Source: Deltaproteobacteria bacterium
GTDB lineage: Bacteria; Myxococcota_A; UBA9160; SZUA-336
Length of the DNA: 64,000 bases
Reading direction: 5' to 3'
NCBI GenBank assembly: GCA_029261925.1
Contig: JAJDAJ010000017.1
Location: 1-64,000 of the forward strand
Shown here: in pieces, positions 17,935-26,309 of the stretch
Position numbering within the stretch: position 1 is the stretch's first letter
Layout of the letters: every line of letters begins with the position of its first letter
Notes under the pieces: model-generated
Seen by the model: only the letters and a program-made list of their open reading frames with translations
What the model was told of the DNA's origin: nothing
Database searches by the model: none
Position numbers and translations under genes: made by a program

Positions 17935-19143
17935 CTAGAGAATCGCCTGGTCGCTGCGCAGCTTCCCGATCTCGTCCCAGCTCAGGCCCAGGTCGAGGAG
18001 CACCTGCTCGGTGTGCGCCCCGACCTCGGGGGCGGGCTGCAGCTCCGGCACCTGCTCGTCGAACTGGCAGGGATTCGAGACCAGCTCGTAGCTCGAGCCG
18101 TCGGGCGCCTCCAGCTCCGCGAGGTAGCCGTTGGCCAGCGTCTGCGGGTCGCTGCGCACCTCTCGTGCGCTCTGCACGGGCGCCCAGGGCAGGTCGGCCC
18201 CGCCGAGCACCCCGCGCCAGTGGTCGTAGGAGTGCTTCGCGAACTCGTCGGCGAGCAGCTCGAAGAGCACCGGCCCGTTCTCGCGGCGCGCGTCCGGCTC
18301 CCGGAAGCGCGCGTCGCCGAGCAGGTCCTCGCGCCCGATGGCGCGGCAGAACGGCTCCCAGTAGCGGTCCGGCTGCAGCATGACCAGCGAGATGTGACGG
18401 CCGTCGGCGCTCGTGTACGTCGACACCAGCGGATTCGCCGGCCCGCGATAGGGCGCGTGCGTATCGTAGTCGGGATTCCCGCACGAGGTGATGTCGGCCG
18501 ACAGGACCCACATGGCGGTTGCCAGCAGCGAGACGTCGACCACGGACGGCTCGCCGGTGTGCGCGCGCCGGAACAGCGCGCCGGCGATCCCGAAGGCCAG
18601 GTTCATCGCCGAGGTGTGGTCCCCGAAGGCCGGGCGCTGCGGCAGGGCGCCCTCCAGACCCGGCGGCGCCACCGTGTGGCCGACGCCGCCGCGCGCCCAG
18701 AAGGCCGTGGCGTCGTAGCAGGGGATCCCGGCCTCGGGCCCGCGCACGCCCACGCCGTGGCCCCGCGCGTAGATGATGCGCGGGTTCCGGGCGCGCAGGT
18801 CCTCGACGCTCAGCCCGAGGCGCTCGAGCGCGGGATAGCGCAGGCTCGTCAGGAAGACGTCGGCCGACTCGACCAGCCGCAGCAGCGTCTCGATGCCACC
18901 GGGCTCCTTGAGGTTGAGTGCGACACTGCGCTTGCCCCGGTTGTTCTGCTCGACGCGCGGGTCGACCGTGCCCAGCTTGACGCCGAGCCCCTGCGTGAAC
19001 AGCCCGCGAGCGGGATCGCCCGTGCGCGGGTCCTCGACCTTCACGACGTCGGCGCCGAGATCGCAGAGCAGCGCTCCGCAGGACGGAACGAAGACCCACT
19101 GGGCCAGCTCCACGATCCGCACACCCTCGAAGACCTGTCTCAT
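17935..19143 (-). CDS. CaiB/BaiF family (type III) CoA-transferase
   Basis: The ATG at 19143, eight bases after GGAAGAGAG, gives 402 residues, the usual single-domain length. Family segments include VRIVELAQWVFVP, the CDLGADVVKVEDP motif near residue 28 and NNRGKRSVALNL. Asp144 (PCYDATAFWARGG) aligns with the catalytic Asp that carries the acyl anhydride. The family moves CoA between carboxylic acids, or acts as a racemase or dehydratase partner. It could activate an acid without using ATP. A longer frame upstream is ignored because it lacks family sequence. Its promoter region is shared with the divergent SDR operon. Confidence 0.9.
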   Translation of the reverse strand: MRQVFEGVRIVELAQWVFVPSCGALLCDLGADVVKVEDPRTGDPARGLFTQGLGVKLGTVDPRVEQNNRGKRSVALNLKEPGGIETLLRLVESADVFLTSLRYPALERLGLSVEDLRARNPRIIYARGHGVGVRGPEAGIPCYDATAFWARGGVGHTVAPPGLEGALPQRPAFGDHTSAMNLAFGIAGALFRRAHTGEPSVVDVSLLATAMWVLSADITSCGNPDYDTHAPYRGPANPLVSTYTSADGRHISLVMLQPDRYWEPFCRAIGREDLLGDARFREPDARRENGPVLFELLADEFAKHSYDHWRGVLGGADLPWAPVQSAREVRSDPQTLANGYLAELEAPDGSSYELVSNPCQFDEQVPELQPAPEVGAHTEQVLLDLGLSWDEIGKLRSDQAIL

Positions 19144-19192
19144 GGGCGTCTCTCTTCCCGCTGCGCCGCCCCGGTCATCCGGCGGGCGCGGA

Positions 19193-19222
19193 TTGACTGC
19201 CGCGATCGGCAGGGGATAGATT
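19193..19222 (+). promoter_or_regulatory. Candidate sigma-70-like promoter of the SDR-kinase operon
   Basis: TTGACT (19193-19198) and TAGATT (19217-19222) are separated by 18 bp, about 95 bases before the SDR start at 19318. They lie in the 174-bp divergent spacer. Confidence 0.45.
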
Positions 19223-19317
19223 GCGGCCACCGACGGCGAAGCAAGCGGATCCACTCACCGGAGAGACCTCATGACCGAGATCGGCATTGTACCCGGCGAG
19301 CCCCGGACCGTGGCGCC

Positions 19318-20097
19318 ATGAGGCTGGCCGGAAAGTCGGCGATCATCACAGGTGCCGGCTCGGGCGTGGGTCGCGCGTCGGCACTGCGCTTCGCCGCCGA
19401 GGGCGCGCGGGTGCTGGTGGCCGACGTGCAGAAGGACTGGGCCGCGGAGACGGTGCGGCTCGTGAAGGAGTCCGGCGGTGAGGCGATCGCGCAGCACTGC
19501 GACGTGACGGTCGAGGAGGACGTCGCCAGCACCGTGGCGGCGGCGGTCGAGCACTTCGGACGGCTCGACATCATGTTCAACAACGCCGGGGTCACCGGCG
19601 CGAAGACGGGCGCCACGTTCGAGGACAGCACCGGAGAGGACTGGCTGCGTCTGACCGGGATCAACTTCGGCGGCGTCTTCCACGGCTGCAAGCACGCGGT
19701 CATCCGCTTCAAGGCCCAGGGCGACGGCGGGGTGATCGTCAACACGGGCTCGGTCGCGGGCATGGTGGGCTTCGGCAGCGTGGTGTACGGGGCGACGAAG
19801 GGCGCGGTCAACCAGATGACGAAGGGCCTGGCGATCGAGTGCGCGCCGTTCGACATCCGGGTCAACGCCATCTGCCCGAGCGCGATGCCGCTGACCAACT
19901 TCTTCATGCTCGACCCGGACCAGCCGTTCTCGGCACCGCCCGACGCGATGCTCGAGAGCACCTCGGCGCTCCAGCCGCTCGGCCGGTACATCACGGCCGA
20001 GGACTGCGCCGCCGCCGCGGTCTTCCTGGCGTCGGACGAGGCCAGGAACATCACGGGTGTGCTTCTCCCCGTCGACGGCGGCTACGTCGCCGCCTGA
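19318..20097 (+). CDS. Short-chain dehydrogenase/reductase
   Basis: This classical SDR has 259 residues: TGAGSGVG at 11-18, Asp36 after strand 2 (NAD preference), NNAG at 88-91, Ser145, Tyr157 and Lys161 (YGATK). The C-terminus is the usual PVDGGYVAA. It heads a plus-strand group with two APH-fold kinases, an LLM oxidoreductase and a GST. Only 22 bp separate it from the first kinase. It probably oxidises a secondary alcohol or reduces a ketone in the same pathway. The ATG at 19318 starts directly at the conserved MRLAGKSAIITGAG sequence. No strong ribosome-binding site is visible. Confidence 0.9.
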   Translation: MRLAGKSAIITGAGSGVGRASALRFAAEGARVLVADVQKDWAAETVRLVKESGGEAIAQHCDVTVEEDVASTVAAAVEHFGRLDIMFNNAGVTGAKTGATFEDSTGEDWLRLTGINFGGVFHGCKHAVIRFKAQGDGGVIVNTGSVAGMVGFGSVVYGATKGAVNQMTKGLAIECAPFDIRVNAICPSAMPLTNFFMLDPDQPFSAPPDAMLESTSALQPLGRYITAEDCAAAAVFLASDEARNITGVLLPVDGGYVAA

Positions 20098-20119
20098 CGG
20101 ACGCGGCACTGGCGTTCCG

Positions 20120-21205
20120 ATGACGGAGTCCGCCGGCGACGCGGCCTTCTATGCGAGGGCGGCGAAGCACCGCGACATCGACCTCGGCGCGCTGGCGCGG
20201 GTACTCGTCGCCACGCTGGGGCGCCGCCTGCGCGCCACCGACGTCGAGGTCGCCGACCTGCGCCTGCCGAAGGGCGCGGGAACGTCGAGCGGGACGATCC
20301 TGTTCAGTGCGTCATGGAGCGCGGGCGGCACGCGGCAGGCGCGCGACCTCGTCGCGCGCACGCACCCCGAGAAGATCCAGCTGTACCACGAGCCGGACTT
20401 CCACCGGCAGTACGCCGTGCTCGAGGCGCTCCACCGCTCCGGCCGGGTGCGCGTCCCGGAGCCGCTCTTCTACGAGGAGGACGCGAGCGCGCTCGGCGTC
20501 CCGTTCTTCGTGATGGAGCAGCTGCACGGGCGGGTCCCGGTGACCTCTCCTCCCTACAACAGCGAGGGCTTCCTGCGCGATGCCACGCCCGCGCAGCGGC
20601 GCGTCGCCTGGCAGAGCGCGGCGGAGGAGCTGTGCCGCATCGCCGCAGTGCCGGTGAGCGAGATGGAGTTCCTGCGCCGCAGGGAGCCCGGCACATCGGA
20701 GCTCGAGCGGCACCTGGAGTACTGGCGGGGGGCGGTGGACTGGTCGACGGGCGGCAACACGCCCGATGAGGTCTGGACGCTGTACGAGTGGCTCGTGAAG
20801 CACCTGCCGGCCGAGCGACCCGAAGGCCTGGCCTGGGGCGACGCGCGCATCGGCAACATGATGTTCGGGGACGACTTCCGGCTGGTCGGCGTGATGGACT
20901 GGGAGGCCGCCAGCCTCGGTGGGATCCGCCAGGACCTGGGCTGGTGGCTCTTCTTCGACGACTTCAACGGCCCCGCCCGCGGCCTGCAGACCCTGGACGG
21001 TCTGGGCACGCGCGATGAGACCCTCGCCCTGTGGGAGCAGCGGGTCGGAGAGCCGGCGGGGGACCTCACCTGGTTCGAGGCGTTCACGGGCTTCCAGATC
21101 GTGATCCTCTCGCTGCGGATGCAGCTCGTCCTCGCGGGCCCCGGGGCGTTCGACCTCGAGTCGAACCTGGGCTTCCGGATCGTGCGCGAGCGGCTCGGAT
21201 GGTGA
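20120..21205 (+). CDS. APH-fold phosphotransferase (kinase 1)
   Basis: This 361-residue protein belongs to the aminoglycoside/choline kinase-like superfamily. The catalytic loop reads WGDARIGN (Asp241, Asn246), where Trp replaces the common His. The metal-binding Asp260 is in VMDWEAA. The N-lobe segment (residues 72-140) includes the hinge-like FVMEQLHGR. Relatives include the kinase domains of ACAD10/ACAD11 and LvaA, which phosphorylate hydroxyacyl substrates. Antibiotic resistance is less likely in this catabolic setting. The start ATG lies within the frame after the SDR stop. Its stop overlaps the ATG of kinase 2 by seven bases, so the two are coupled. Confidence 0.87.
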   Translation: MTESAGDAAFYARAAKHRDIDLGALARVLVATLGRRLRATDVEVADLRLPKGAGTSSGTILFSASWSAGGTRQARDLVARTHPEKIQLYHEPDFHRQYAVLEALHRSGRVRVPEPLFYEEDASALGVPFFVMEQLHGRVPVTSPPYNSEGFLRDATPAQRRVAWQSAAEELCRIAAVPVSEMEFLRRREPGTSELERHLEYWRGAVDWSTGGNTPDEVWTLYEWLVKHLPAERPEGLAWGDARIGNMMFGDDFRLVGVMDWEAASLGGIRQDLGWWLFFDDFNGPARGLQTLDGLGTRDETLALWEQRVGEPAGDLTWFEAFTGFQIVILSLRMQLVLAGPGAFDLESNLGFRIVRERLGW

Positions 21206-22236
21206 GCCCCGCTCCGCTGGACCTGGGAGTGGTGTGCTCGCCGGAGTGGCTCGACGCGGTACTCGCGCCGCGCTTCCCGGGCGTGCGCGTCGCCGGCACG
21301 ACGGTCGTCGAGGAGCTGCGCACCGTCGCGACCAAGGTGCGCTTTCGCGTCTCGTACAAGGACAATCCCGCGGGTGCTCCCGAGGCGCTCTGCGTGAAGG
21401 GCTACTTCGCGCCCCACAGCGAGGGTGCGGCGGCCGGACTCGTCGAGGCGCGCTTCTACGCGACCACGGCACCGCTGCTGCCGCTGCGGGTGCCGCAGTG
21501 CGTGCACGCGGGCGTCGATCCGCAGACGGATCACGGACTGGTCCTGATGGAGGACCTCGTCGCGGGCGGCTGCACGTTCCTGACCGCGCTGAGCCCCTAC
21601 ACCGCCGACCAGACGGCGGCGACCCTCGAGCAGATCGCCCGGCTGCACACCGCTGACCCGGGTCCGCTCCGCGCACAGGACACCTCGTTCCTGGCGCCCC
21701 GCCTCGAGGGCTATCTCGGATACGTCAGCGAGGAGCGGCTGCAGACCCAGCTCGACGACGGACGTGCCGACGGACTCCCCCCGGAGCTGCGCCGCGCCGA
21801 CCGGCTGCGGGCGGGGCTGCGCGCACTGGCGGCGCACAGCGCCGCCCACGCATCGACCCTGGTGCACGGCGACGCGCACGCCGGCAACCTGTACCTCGAT
21901 CCTTCCGGCGAGCCGGGACTCATCGACTGGCAGGTGGTGCAGTGGGGTGCCTGGGAGCTCGACGTCGCCTATCACGTGGCAGCGGTGCTCGACGTCGAGG
22001 AGCGCCAGCGTCGCGAGCGCGACCTGCTCCGGCACTACCTCGAGTCGGTGCGGGCCCACGGGGGTGCGCCGCCCCCGGAGTCCGACGCCTGGGACGCCTA
22101 CCGCCGGGCGCTGGTCTACGGCCACTTCATGTGGGCGATCACGCAGCGGGTCGCCCGGCCGATCCTGGAGACGTTCGCCCACCGACTCGGCTCGGCGGTG
22201 GCGGCGCACGAGAGCCTGGAGCGTCTGGGCGTGTGA
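21199..22236 (+). CDS. APH-fold phosphotransferase (kinase 2)
   Basis: The second kinase has 345 residues and is only distantly similar to the first. It has a likely ATP-binding Lys68 (CVKGYF), hinge LVLMEDL, catalytic HGDAHAGN (His223, Asp225, Asn230) and metal-binding Asp243 (LIDWQ). Its ATG overlaps the stop of kinase 1 (ATGGTGA), fixing this start over longer frames. Both catalytic sites look intact, so neither is an obvious pseudokinase. Two different APH-fold kinases in one operon with an SDR and an LLM flavin enzyme suggest phosphorylation of small hydroxylated metabolites, possibly CoA esters. Substrates are unknown. Confidence 0.87.
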   Translation: MVSPAPLDLGVVCSPEWLDAVLAPRFPGVRVAGTTVVEELRTVATKVRFRVSYKDNPAGAPEALCVKGYFAPHSEGAAAGLVEARFYATTAPLLPLRVPQCVHAGVDPQTDHGLVLMEDLVAGGCTFLTALSPYTADQTAATLEQIARLHTADPGPLRAQDTSFLAPRLEGYLGYVSEERLQTQLDDGRADGLPPELRRADRLRAGLRALAAHSAAHASTLVHGDAHAGNLYLDPSGEPGLIDWQVVQWGAWELDVAYHVAAVLDVEERQRRERDLLRHYLESVRAHGGAPPPESDAWDAYRRALVYGHFMWAITQRVARPILETFAHRLGSAVAAHESLERLGV

Positions 22237-22338
22237 CGTGGTCCGGCGATCGAGCGGGAGGCCTGGCGCGGCGCGGCCGGCGCGTCTCGGAGTGCGACCG
22301 TCCGGGCCGCAGGCGGCGTTGACGGAGGCCCTGCGCTG

Positions 22339-23280
22339 ATGGCGACACCGGACGACACGCTCGAGGTGGGACTCGTCCCGGGTGGCGGCAAGCGCACGAT
22401 TCCCGAGCTCGAGGCCCTGCCGATCGACTCGCTCTGGGTCGGCGGCCACGTGGCATCGCGTAACCCGAGTCCCGAGGTGATGATGGGCCTGGCGCGGCTC
22501 GCCGCGCTGACCGAGCGCGTGCGCGTCGGCACGTCGATCCTGCTGCTGCCCCTGTATCCCCCGGCGCTGATCGCCAAGCAGGCCGCCGATCTCGACCGGG
22601 AGACCGGCGGCCGCCTGATCCTGGGCGTCGGCGTCGGTGGTGAGTACCCGCAGGAGTTCCGGGCCTGCCAGGTGCCGATCGAGGAGCGTGGGCGACGCGC
22701 CAGCGAGGCGATCGGGCTGATCCGGCGGCTCTGGACGGCCCGGGAGATCACGCACGAGGGCCGCTACTACGCCATGCAGGGCGTCCGTATCCACCCCGCG
22801 CCCGCGCAGCCCGGCGGCCCCCCGATCGTCGTCGCCGGGCGTTCCGAGGCGGCGATGCGCCGGGCCGCGACCGTCGGCGACGGCTGGTTCCCCTACCTGT
22901 ACTCGCCCCGGCGCTACGCCGCCTCCGTCGAGACCGTCCGCGCCGTCGCCGCCGACTGCGGGCGGGACCTCGGCGGCTTCGGCTGGTACGTCTGGGTGTT
23001 CCTGAACATCGACGCCGACGGCGACGCCGCGCGCGAGCAGGCGGCCCGCTCGATGGGCGGCGCCTACGACCAGGACTTCCGCGCCATGGTCGACCGCGTG
23101 GCCGTGGCGGGAACCCCCGACGAAGTGATCGCCCGGCTGACGGAGTTCCACGACGCCGGCGCGCGCCACTTCGTCTTCAGCCCGGCCACGGCCGGCGCGG
23201 ACCCGGACCCGGTGATCGACCGGCTGCTCGGCGAGGTGATTCCCGCGCTCCGCGAACACGTGCGACAGACGGGCTCGTAG
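22339..23280 (+). CDS. LLM-class flavin (probably F420-dependent) oxidoreductase
   Basis: This is a 313-residue TIM-barrel protein of the luciferase-like monooxygenase superfamily. Recognisable parts are SLWVGGHVASRN, RVRVGTSILLLP, GGRLILGVGVGGEYP and GDGWFPYLYSP. These patterns are typical of F420-using subgroups, though FMN use cannot be excluded from sequence. GGAGG lies about ten bases before ATG 22339. It follows kinase 2 on the same strand after 102 bp and precedes the GST gene. It may reduce or oxygenate an intermediate of the pathway served by the SDR and kinases. Confidence 0.85.
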   Translation: MATPDDTLEVGLVPGGGKRTIPELEALPIDSLWVGGHVASRNPSPEVMMGLARLAALTERVRVGTSILLLPLYPPALIAKQAADLDRETGGRLILGVGVGGEYPQEFRACQVPIEERGRRASEAIGLIRRLWTAREITHEGRYYAMQGVRIHPAPAQPGGPPIVVAGRSEAAMRRAATVGDGWFPYLYSPRRYAASVETVRAVAADCGRDLGGFGWYVWVFLNIDADGDAAREQAARSMGGAYDQDFRAMVDRVAVAGTPDEVIARLTEFHDAGARHFVFSPATAGADPDPVIDRLLGEVIPALREHVRQTGS

Positions 23281-23311
23281 CCGGGTCGCTGCCGGGCATC
23301 GAGGGAAGGTC

Positions 23312-24025
23312 ATGCTGGAGCTCCACGCGGCGACGACCCCGAACACCCTCAAGGTCCTGTACATGCTGGGCGAGACGCAGCTCCCGTTTCGTCTGCGCCG
23401 CGTCCGTCTGTACCGCCACGAGCAGTTCAGTCCCGCGTTCCGCGCGCTCCACCCGCACGCGAAGGTCCCGGTGATCGTCGACCCGGAGGGCCCGGGCGGC
23501 GGACCTCACACCGTGTTCGAGTCTGGCGCGATCCTGCTCTACCTCGCCGGGAAGACCGGACGCCTGCTCGGCGAGACGCCGGCGGCGCGCAGCACGGTCC
23601 TGCAGTGGCTGATCCTGCAGGTGAGCACGCTCGGCCCGATGCTCGGCCAGGCCGCGCACTTCGGTCGCGCGGCTCCGGCCGGCAACGACTACGGGCGTCG
23701 CCGCTACCTCAGCGAGGCCGTTCGCCTGTGCGAGACGTTCGATGCGCGTCTGCGCGCGGCGCGCTTTCTCGGCGGCGACGACTTCTCGATCGCCGACATC
23801 GCCGCGTTCCCGTGGCTCTGGAAGCACCCCGGCATGCTCGGCATCTCGACCGCGGACTACCCCGGCCTCCGGCGCTGGATCGCCGAGAACGAGACGCGCC
23901 CCGGCTTCCTCGCCCACTACGAAGACTACCGCGAGCTCGTGCGCCTCGACAGGGCCGACCGGGATCGAGCGAGCGAGGACGACATCGATCGATTCCTCGG
24001 CCGGGGCCGCTACTGGCGCGTCTGA
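23312..24025 (+). CDS. Glutathione S-transferase family protein
   Basis: The protein has 237 residues. The thioredoxin-fold N-terminus begins LELHAATTPNTLKVLYML and includes the cis-Pro segment AKVPVIVD and the glutathione-contact ESGAILLYLA. A helical C-terminal domain with DDFSIADIAAFPWLW follows. The layout resembles bacterial Nu-class enzymes (YfcG-like), in which a Thr/Asn pair near the N-terminus replaces the catalytic Tyr or Ser (TTPN here). It may conjugate electrophilic intermediates or reduce disulfides. It is 31 bp downstream of the LLM gene, with GAGGGAAGG before the ATG, so it probably closes the operon starting at 19318. Confidence 0.87.
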   Translation: MLELHAATTPNTLKVLYMLGETQLPFRLRRVRLYRHEQFSPAFRALHPHAKVPVIVDPEGPGGGPHTVFESGAILLYLAGKTGRLLGETPAARSTVLQWLILQVSTLGPMLGQAAHFGRAAPAGNDYGRRRYLSEAVRLCETFDARLRAARFLGGDDFSIADIAAFPWLWKHPGMLGISTADYPGLRRWIAENETRPGFLAHYEDYRELVRLDRADRDRASEDDIDRFLGRGRYWRV

Positions 24026-24075
24026 GCGCCGGCTCGTGAGGCGGTGCGCACGCTCTGCCCGGCGAGAGGGCCGGG

Positions 24076-25431
24076 TCAGGTCACGACCGCGGAGGCCGGG
24101 CGCGAGCCGCCGCCCTGCGGCACGCGACCGTCGATCCGGGCGCGTAGCTCGGCATGCGCCCGCGCGTCGAGCCGGAAGCCGAGCATGACCACGGTGGCGA
24201 CGGCGAGCAGGATCGCGGGAATCGTCGACGTCGCCAGGCGGATGCCCTCGGGCGTGACCGCACCATCGGCTCCTGCGATCGCGAAGCCGACCACGGCGAC
24301 CGACAGGGCGCCCGCGGCCTTGTCGGCCAGCTCCCAGGCGGCGAAGTAGGCGCCCTCCTTGCGCTGTCCCGTGTGCGCCTCGTCCCAGTCGAGGATGTCG
24401 GCCTTGATCGACGTGGGGAAGGTGCGCAGGGCCGCCTGCGAGAAGCCGATCAGCAGCATGGAGACGGTCGACGCCGTCAGCGACGCATAGGTCCAGCCCA
24501 GCAGCAGGAAGGCCAGGGCGCAGAGACCCGTAGCGGCGGTGTAGCAGCGGCCCTTTCCGAAGCGCCGGCCCAGAGGGATCCAGACGGGCACCGAGAGCGC
24601 GAAGGGCAGGGCGAAGCTCAGGATGCGGAGCGCGCTGGTGCCGGGCTGTCCGTAGTGCTCCGTGATGAACGGCACCGAGACCAGCAGGGCGCCGAGACCG
24701 AGCTCGGCGAGCACGAGCGCCAGCGTGAGGCGGCGCGCGTGCGGGTTTCGCAGCACGTCGCGCATCCCCGCGACCGGGCCGGTGGCGCCGCGCCCCTGGA
24801 ATCCCTCGACCTCGCGCAGGCCGATCCCCGCGACCGCCAGGCAGAGGATCGTCAGTCCCGCGATCCCTCCCGCGACCCATCCAGCGACCTCGCGCATCGA
24901 CGTCGCGTTCTCGACCATGTGCAGGGCGAGCAGGCCGCAGAAGAGCCCCAGGATCTCGGCACCGACACGCGCTGCCGACAGCCGCGTGCGCTCGTGATGA
25001 TCGGGCGTGAGCTCCGCGCTGAGTGCCATGTACGGGATGCGCGCCGCCGTCAGCGCCGTGAAGAACAGGAGCAGGCAGCCACCCAGCCAGAGCGCGGCGG
25101 CTCCGCTTCCCGGTGTCCCGGGCACCCGCCACAGCGCCACGAAGGCGAGCCCGAGCGGCACGGCCGCGCCGAGCATCCAGGGCCGCCGTCGGCCCAGGCG
25201 CGAGCGCGTCCCGTCGCTGGCCCAGCCGGCGAGCGGATCGCTGACCGCGTCCCAGAGCCGCCCGCCCGCGAAGAGCAGGCCCACCATCACGGGCGACACG
25301 CCGATGACGTCGGTCGCGTACTTGAGCAGGAAGACCGTGATGAGCCAGTGCATCATCGTCAGACCCAGGGTCGGCAGCGCGTAGAGCGCGAGCGTGCGCC
25401 GGGACAGCGCCGGGTGGGCGCCGCTCAGCAC
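24076..25431 (-). CDS. MFS transporter, GPH (glycoside-pentoside-hexuronide)-like
   Basis: From GTG 25431 the protein has 451 residues and about twelve hydrophobic segments. Residues 57-83 carry the family loop GRLWDAVSDPLAGW with SRLGRRRPW, typical of the GPH/MFS_2 group. The repeated half is visible near WELADKAAG. The GTG overlaps the stop of the Coq4 gene by seven bases, so it is coupled to it. A longer continuous frame runs upstream through the Coq4 and regulator genes on the same strand, but it is only an unbroken shadow frame, not a fusion. Substrates in this family range from sugars to lysolipids, so a sugar should not be assumed. Confidence 0.85.
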   Translation of the reverse strand: MLSGAHPALSRRTLALYALPTLGLTMMHWLITVFLLKYATDVIGVSPVMVGLLFAGGRLWDAVSDPLAGWASDGTRSRLGRRRPWMLGAAVPLGLAFVALWRVPGTPGSGAAALWLGGCLLLFFTALTAARIPYMALSAELTPDHHERTRLSAARVGAEILGLFCGLLALHMVENATSMREVAGWVAGGIAGLTILCLAVAGIGLREVEGFQGRGATGPVAGMRDVLRNPHARRLTLALVLAELGLGALLVSVPFITEHYGQPGTSALRILSFALPFALSVPVWIPLGRRFGKGRCYTAATGLCALAFLLLGWTYASLTASTVSMLLIGFSQAALRTFPTSIKADILDWDEAHTGQRKEGAYFAAWELADKAAGALSVAVVGFAIAGADGAVTPEGIRLATSTIPAILLAVATVVMLGFRLDARAHAELRARIDGRVPQGGGSRPASAVVT

Positions 25432-26171
25432 GCCATCAGCTCGGGAACGTCGAGGCGGCGGCGCACCTCGTCCAGTGGCCGTTCCAGGAGCTCCTCCCAG
25501 GGTGCCACGCTCAGCTCCCGCGCACGCCTGCCGGCGCGCCAGCTGCGCCAGTGGGCACGGTGGCGACCGGGGTCGAGGCCCGTCGCATGGGTGACCAGCA
25601 TCAGGATCACACGCAGCCCGCGTGTCGGGTCCTGCGCGTAGGTGAACCAGAGCAGCCGGGTCTCGCCCTCGGGTGTGGTCGGGCAGCCGGTCAGCACGTG
25701 CCAGAGGTCGTGCGTCACACTGATGCGGTCCCAGAACCAGCACCGGTACGGATCCAGCGGACGGCTCTCGCGCGCGATCGCGCGGTTCTTCTCGAGGATG
25801 CTGTCGGCCGCGAAGCCGTTGCGCTCGCAGAACGCGAGATACTCGCGGCCCAGGCTGCCGTCCGGCAGCGCGGCGAGCGCGGCCCGGTCGCCCAGGCGTG
25901 ACACCAGGTCGGCTCGGGCGCGCAGCATCCGGCGGCCCTCCGGGCGACCCGCGAAGCGCTGGAAGCTCCGCTCCCCGTCCATGCCCCCGACGGCCTCGAA
26001 GAGCTCCAGGCCGGCCTGCACCGGATCCTCGGCGTGGCGCAGCTCGCGCAGCAGCCGGAAGACCTTGCGCCAGCGGAAGGCGTGACCCGGCGGCGGCGGC
26101 GGGATCTCCAGGCGCGGGCTCGGTGGCGCGGCGGCCGTTCCGGATCCGTGGATGGCGGGGCTCGCGTTCAT
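25425..26171 (-). CDS. Coq4-family protein
   Basis: The 248-residue protein contains the Coq4 metal motif HDxxH-x11-E exactly: His154, Asp155, His158 and Glu170 (THDLWHVLTG). The surrounding pattern, including FCERNGF and SILEKNR before the motif, also fits. Coq4 in ubiquinone biosynthesis is linked to oxidative decarboxylation of the quinone ring. Bacterial homologues outside Coq clusters may act on other ring substrates. A strong GAGGAGG precedes ATG 26171. It is followed by, and overlaps, the MFS transporter gene. No other ubiquinone genes are nearby, so a housekeeping Coq role is not certain. Confidence 0.85.
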   Translation of the reverse strand: MNASPAIHGSGTAAAPPSPRLEIPPPPPGHAFRWRKVFRLLRELRHAEDPVQAGLELFEAVGGMDGERSFQRFAGRPEGRRMLRARADLVSRLGDRAALAALPDGSLGREYLAFCERNGFAADSILEKNRAIARESRPLDPYRCWFWDRISVTHDLWHVLTGCPTTPEGETRLLWFTYAQDPTRGLRVILMLVTHATGLDPGRHRAHWRSWRAGRRARELSVAPWEELLERPLDEVRRRLDVPELMAC

Positions 26172-26309
26172 CGGGTGGTCCTCCTCGCGCGCGAATCTGC
26201 ACGATCGATGCAGGGAGGATCGGCTCCGGGCCGGGCGGAGTCCCGACGGGTTCCTGAGGATCTCCTGATGCTTTCCGAGATCCGCATCTGCCCGGATCCG
26301 CGGCGGATT

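Noticed and set aside
20120-22236. Antibiotic-resistance kinases
   Set aside because: The APH fold alone does not mean resistance. The genes are in a catabolic operon and one has WGD instead of HGD. A metabolic kinase role is more likely.
26190-26210. TGCA-N7-TGCA stretch before the Coq4 gene as an operator
   Set aside because: The centre is not symmetrical and the arms are self-complementary, so it is not a convincing inverted repeat.
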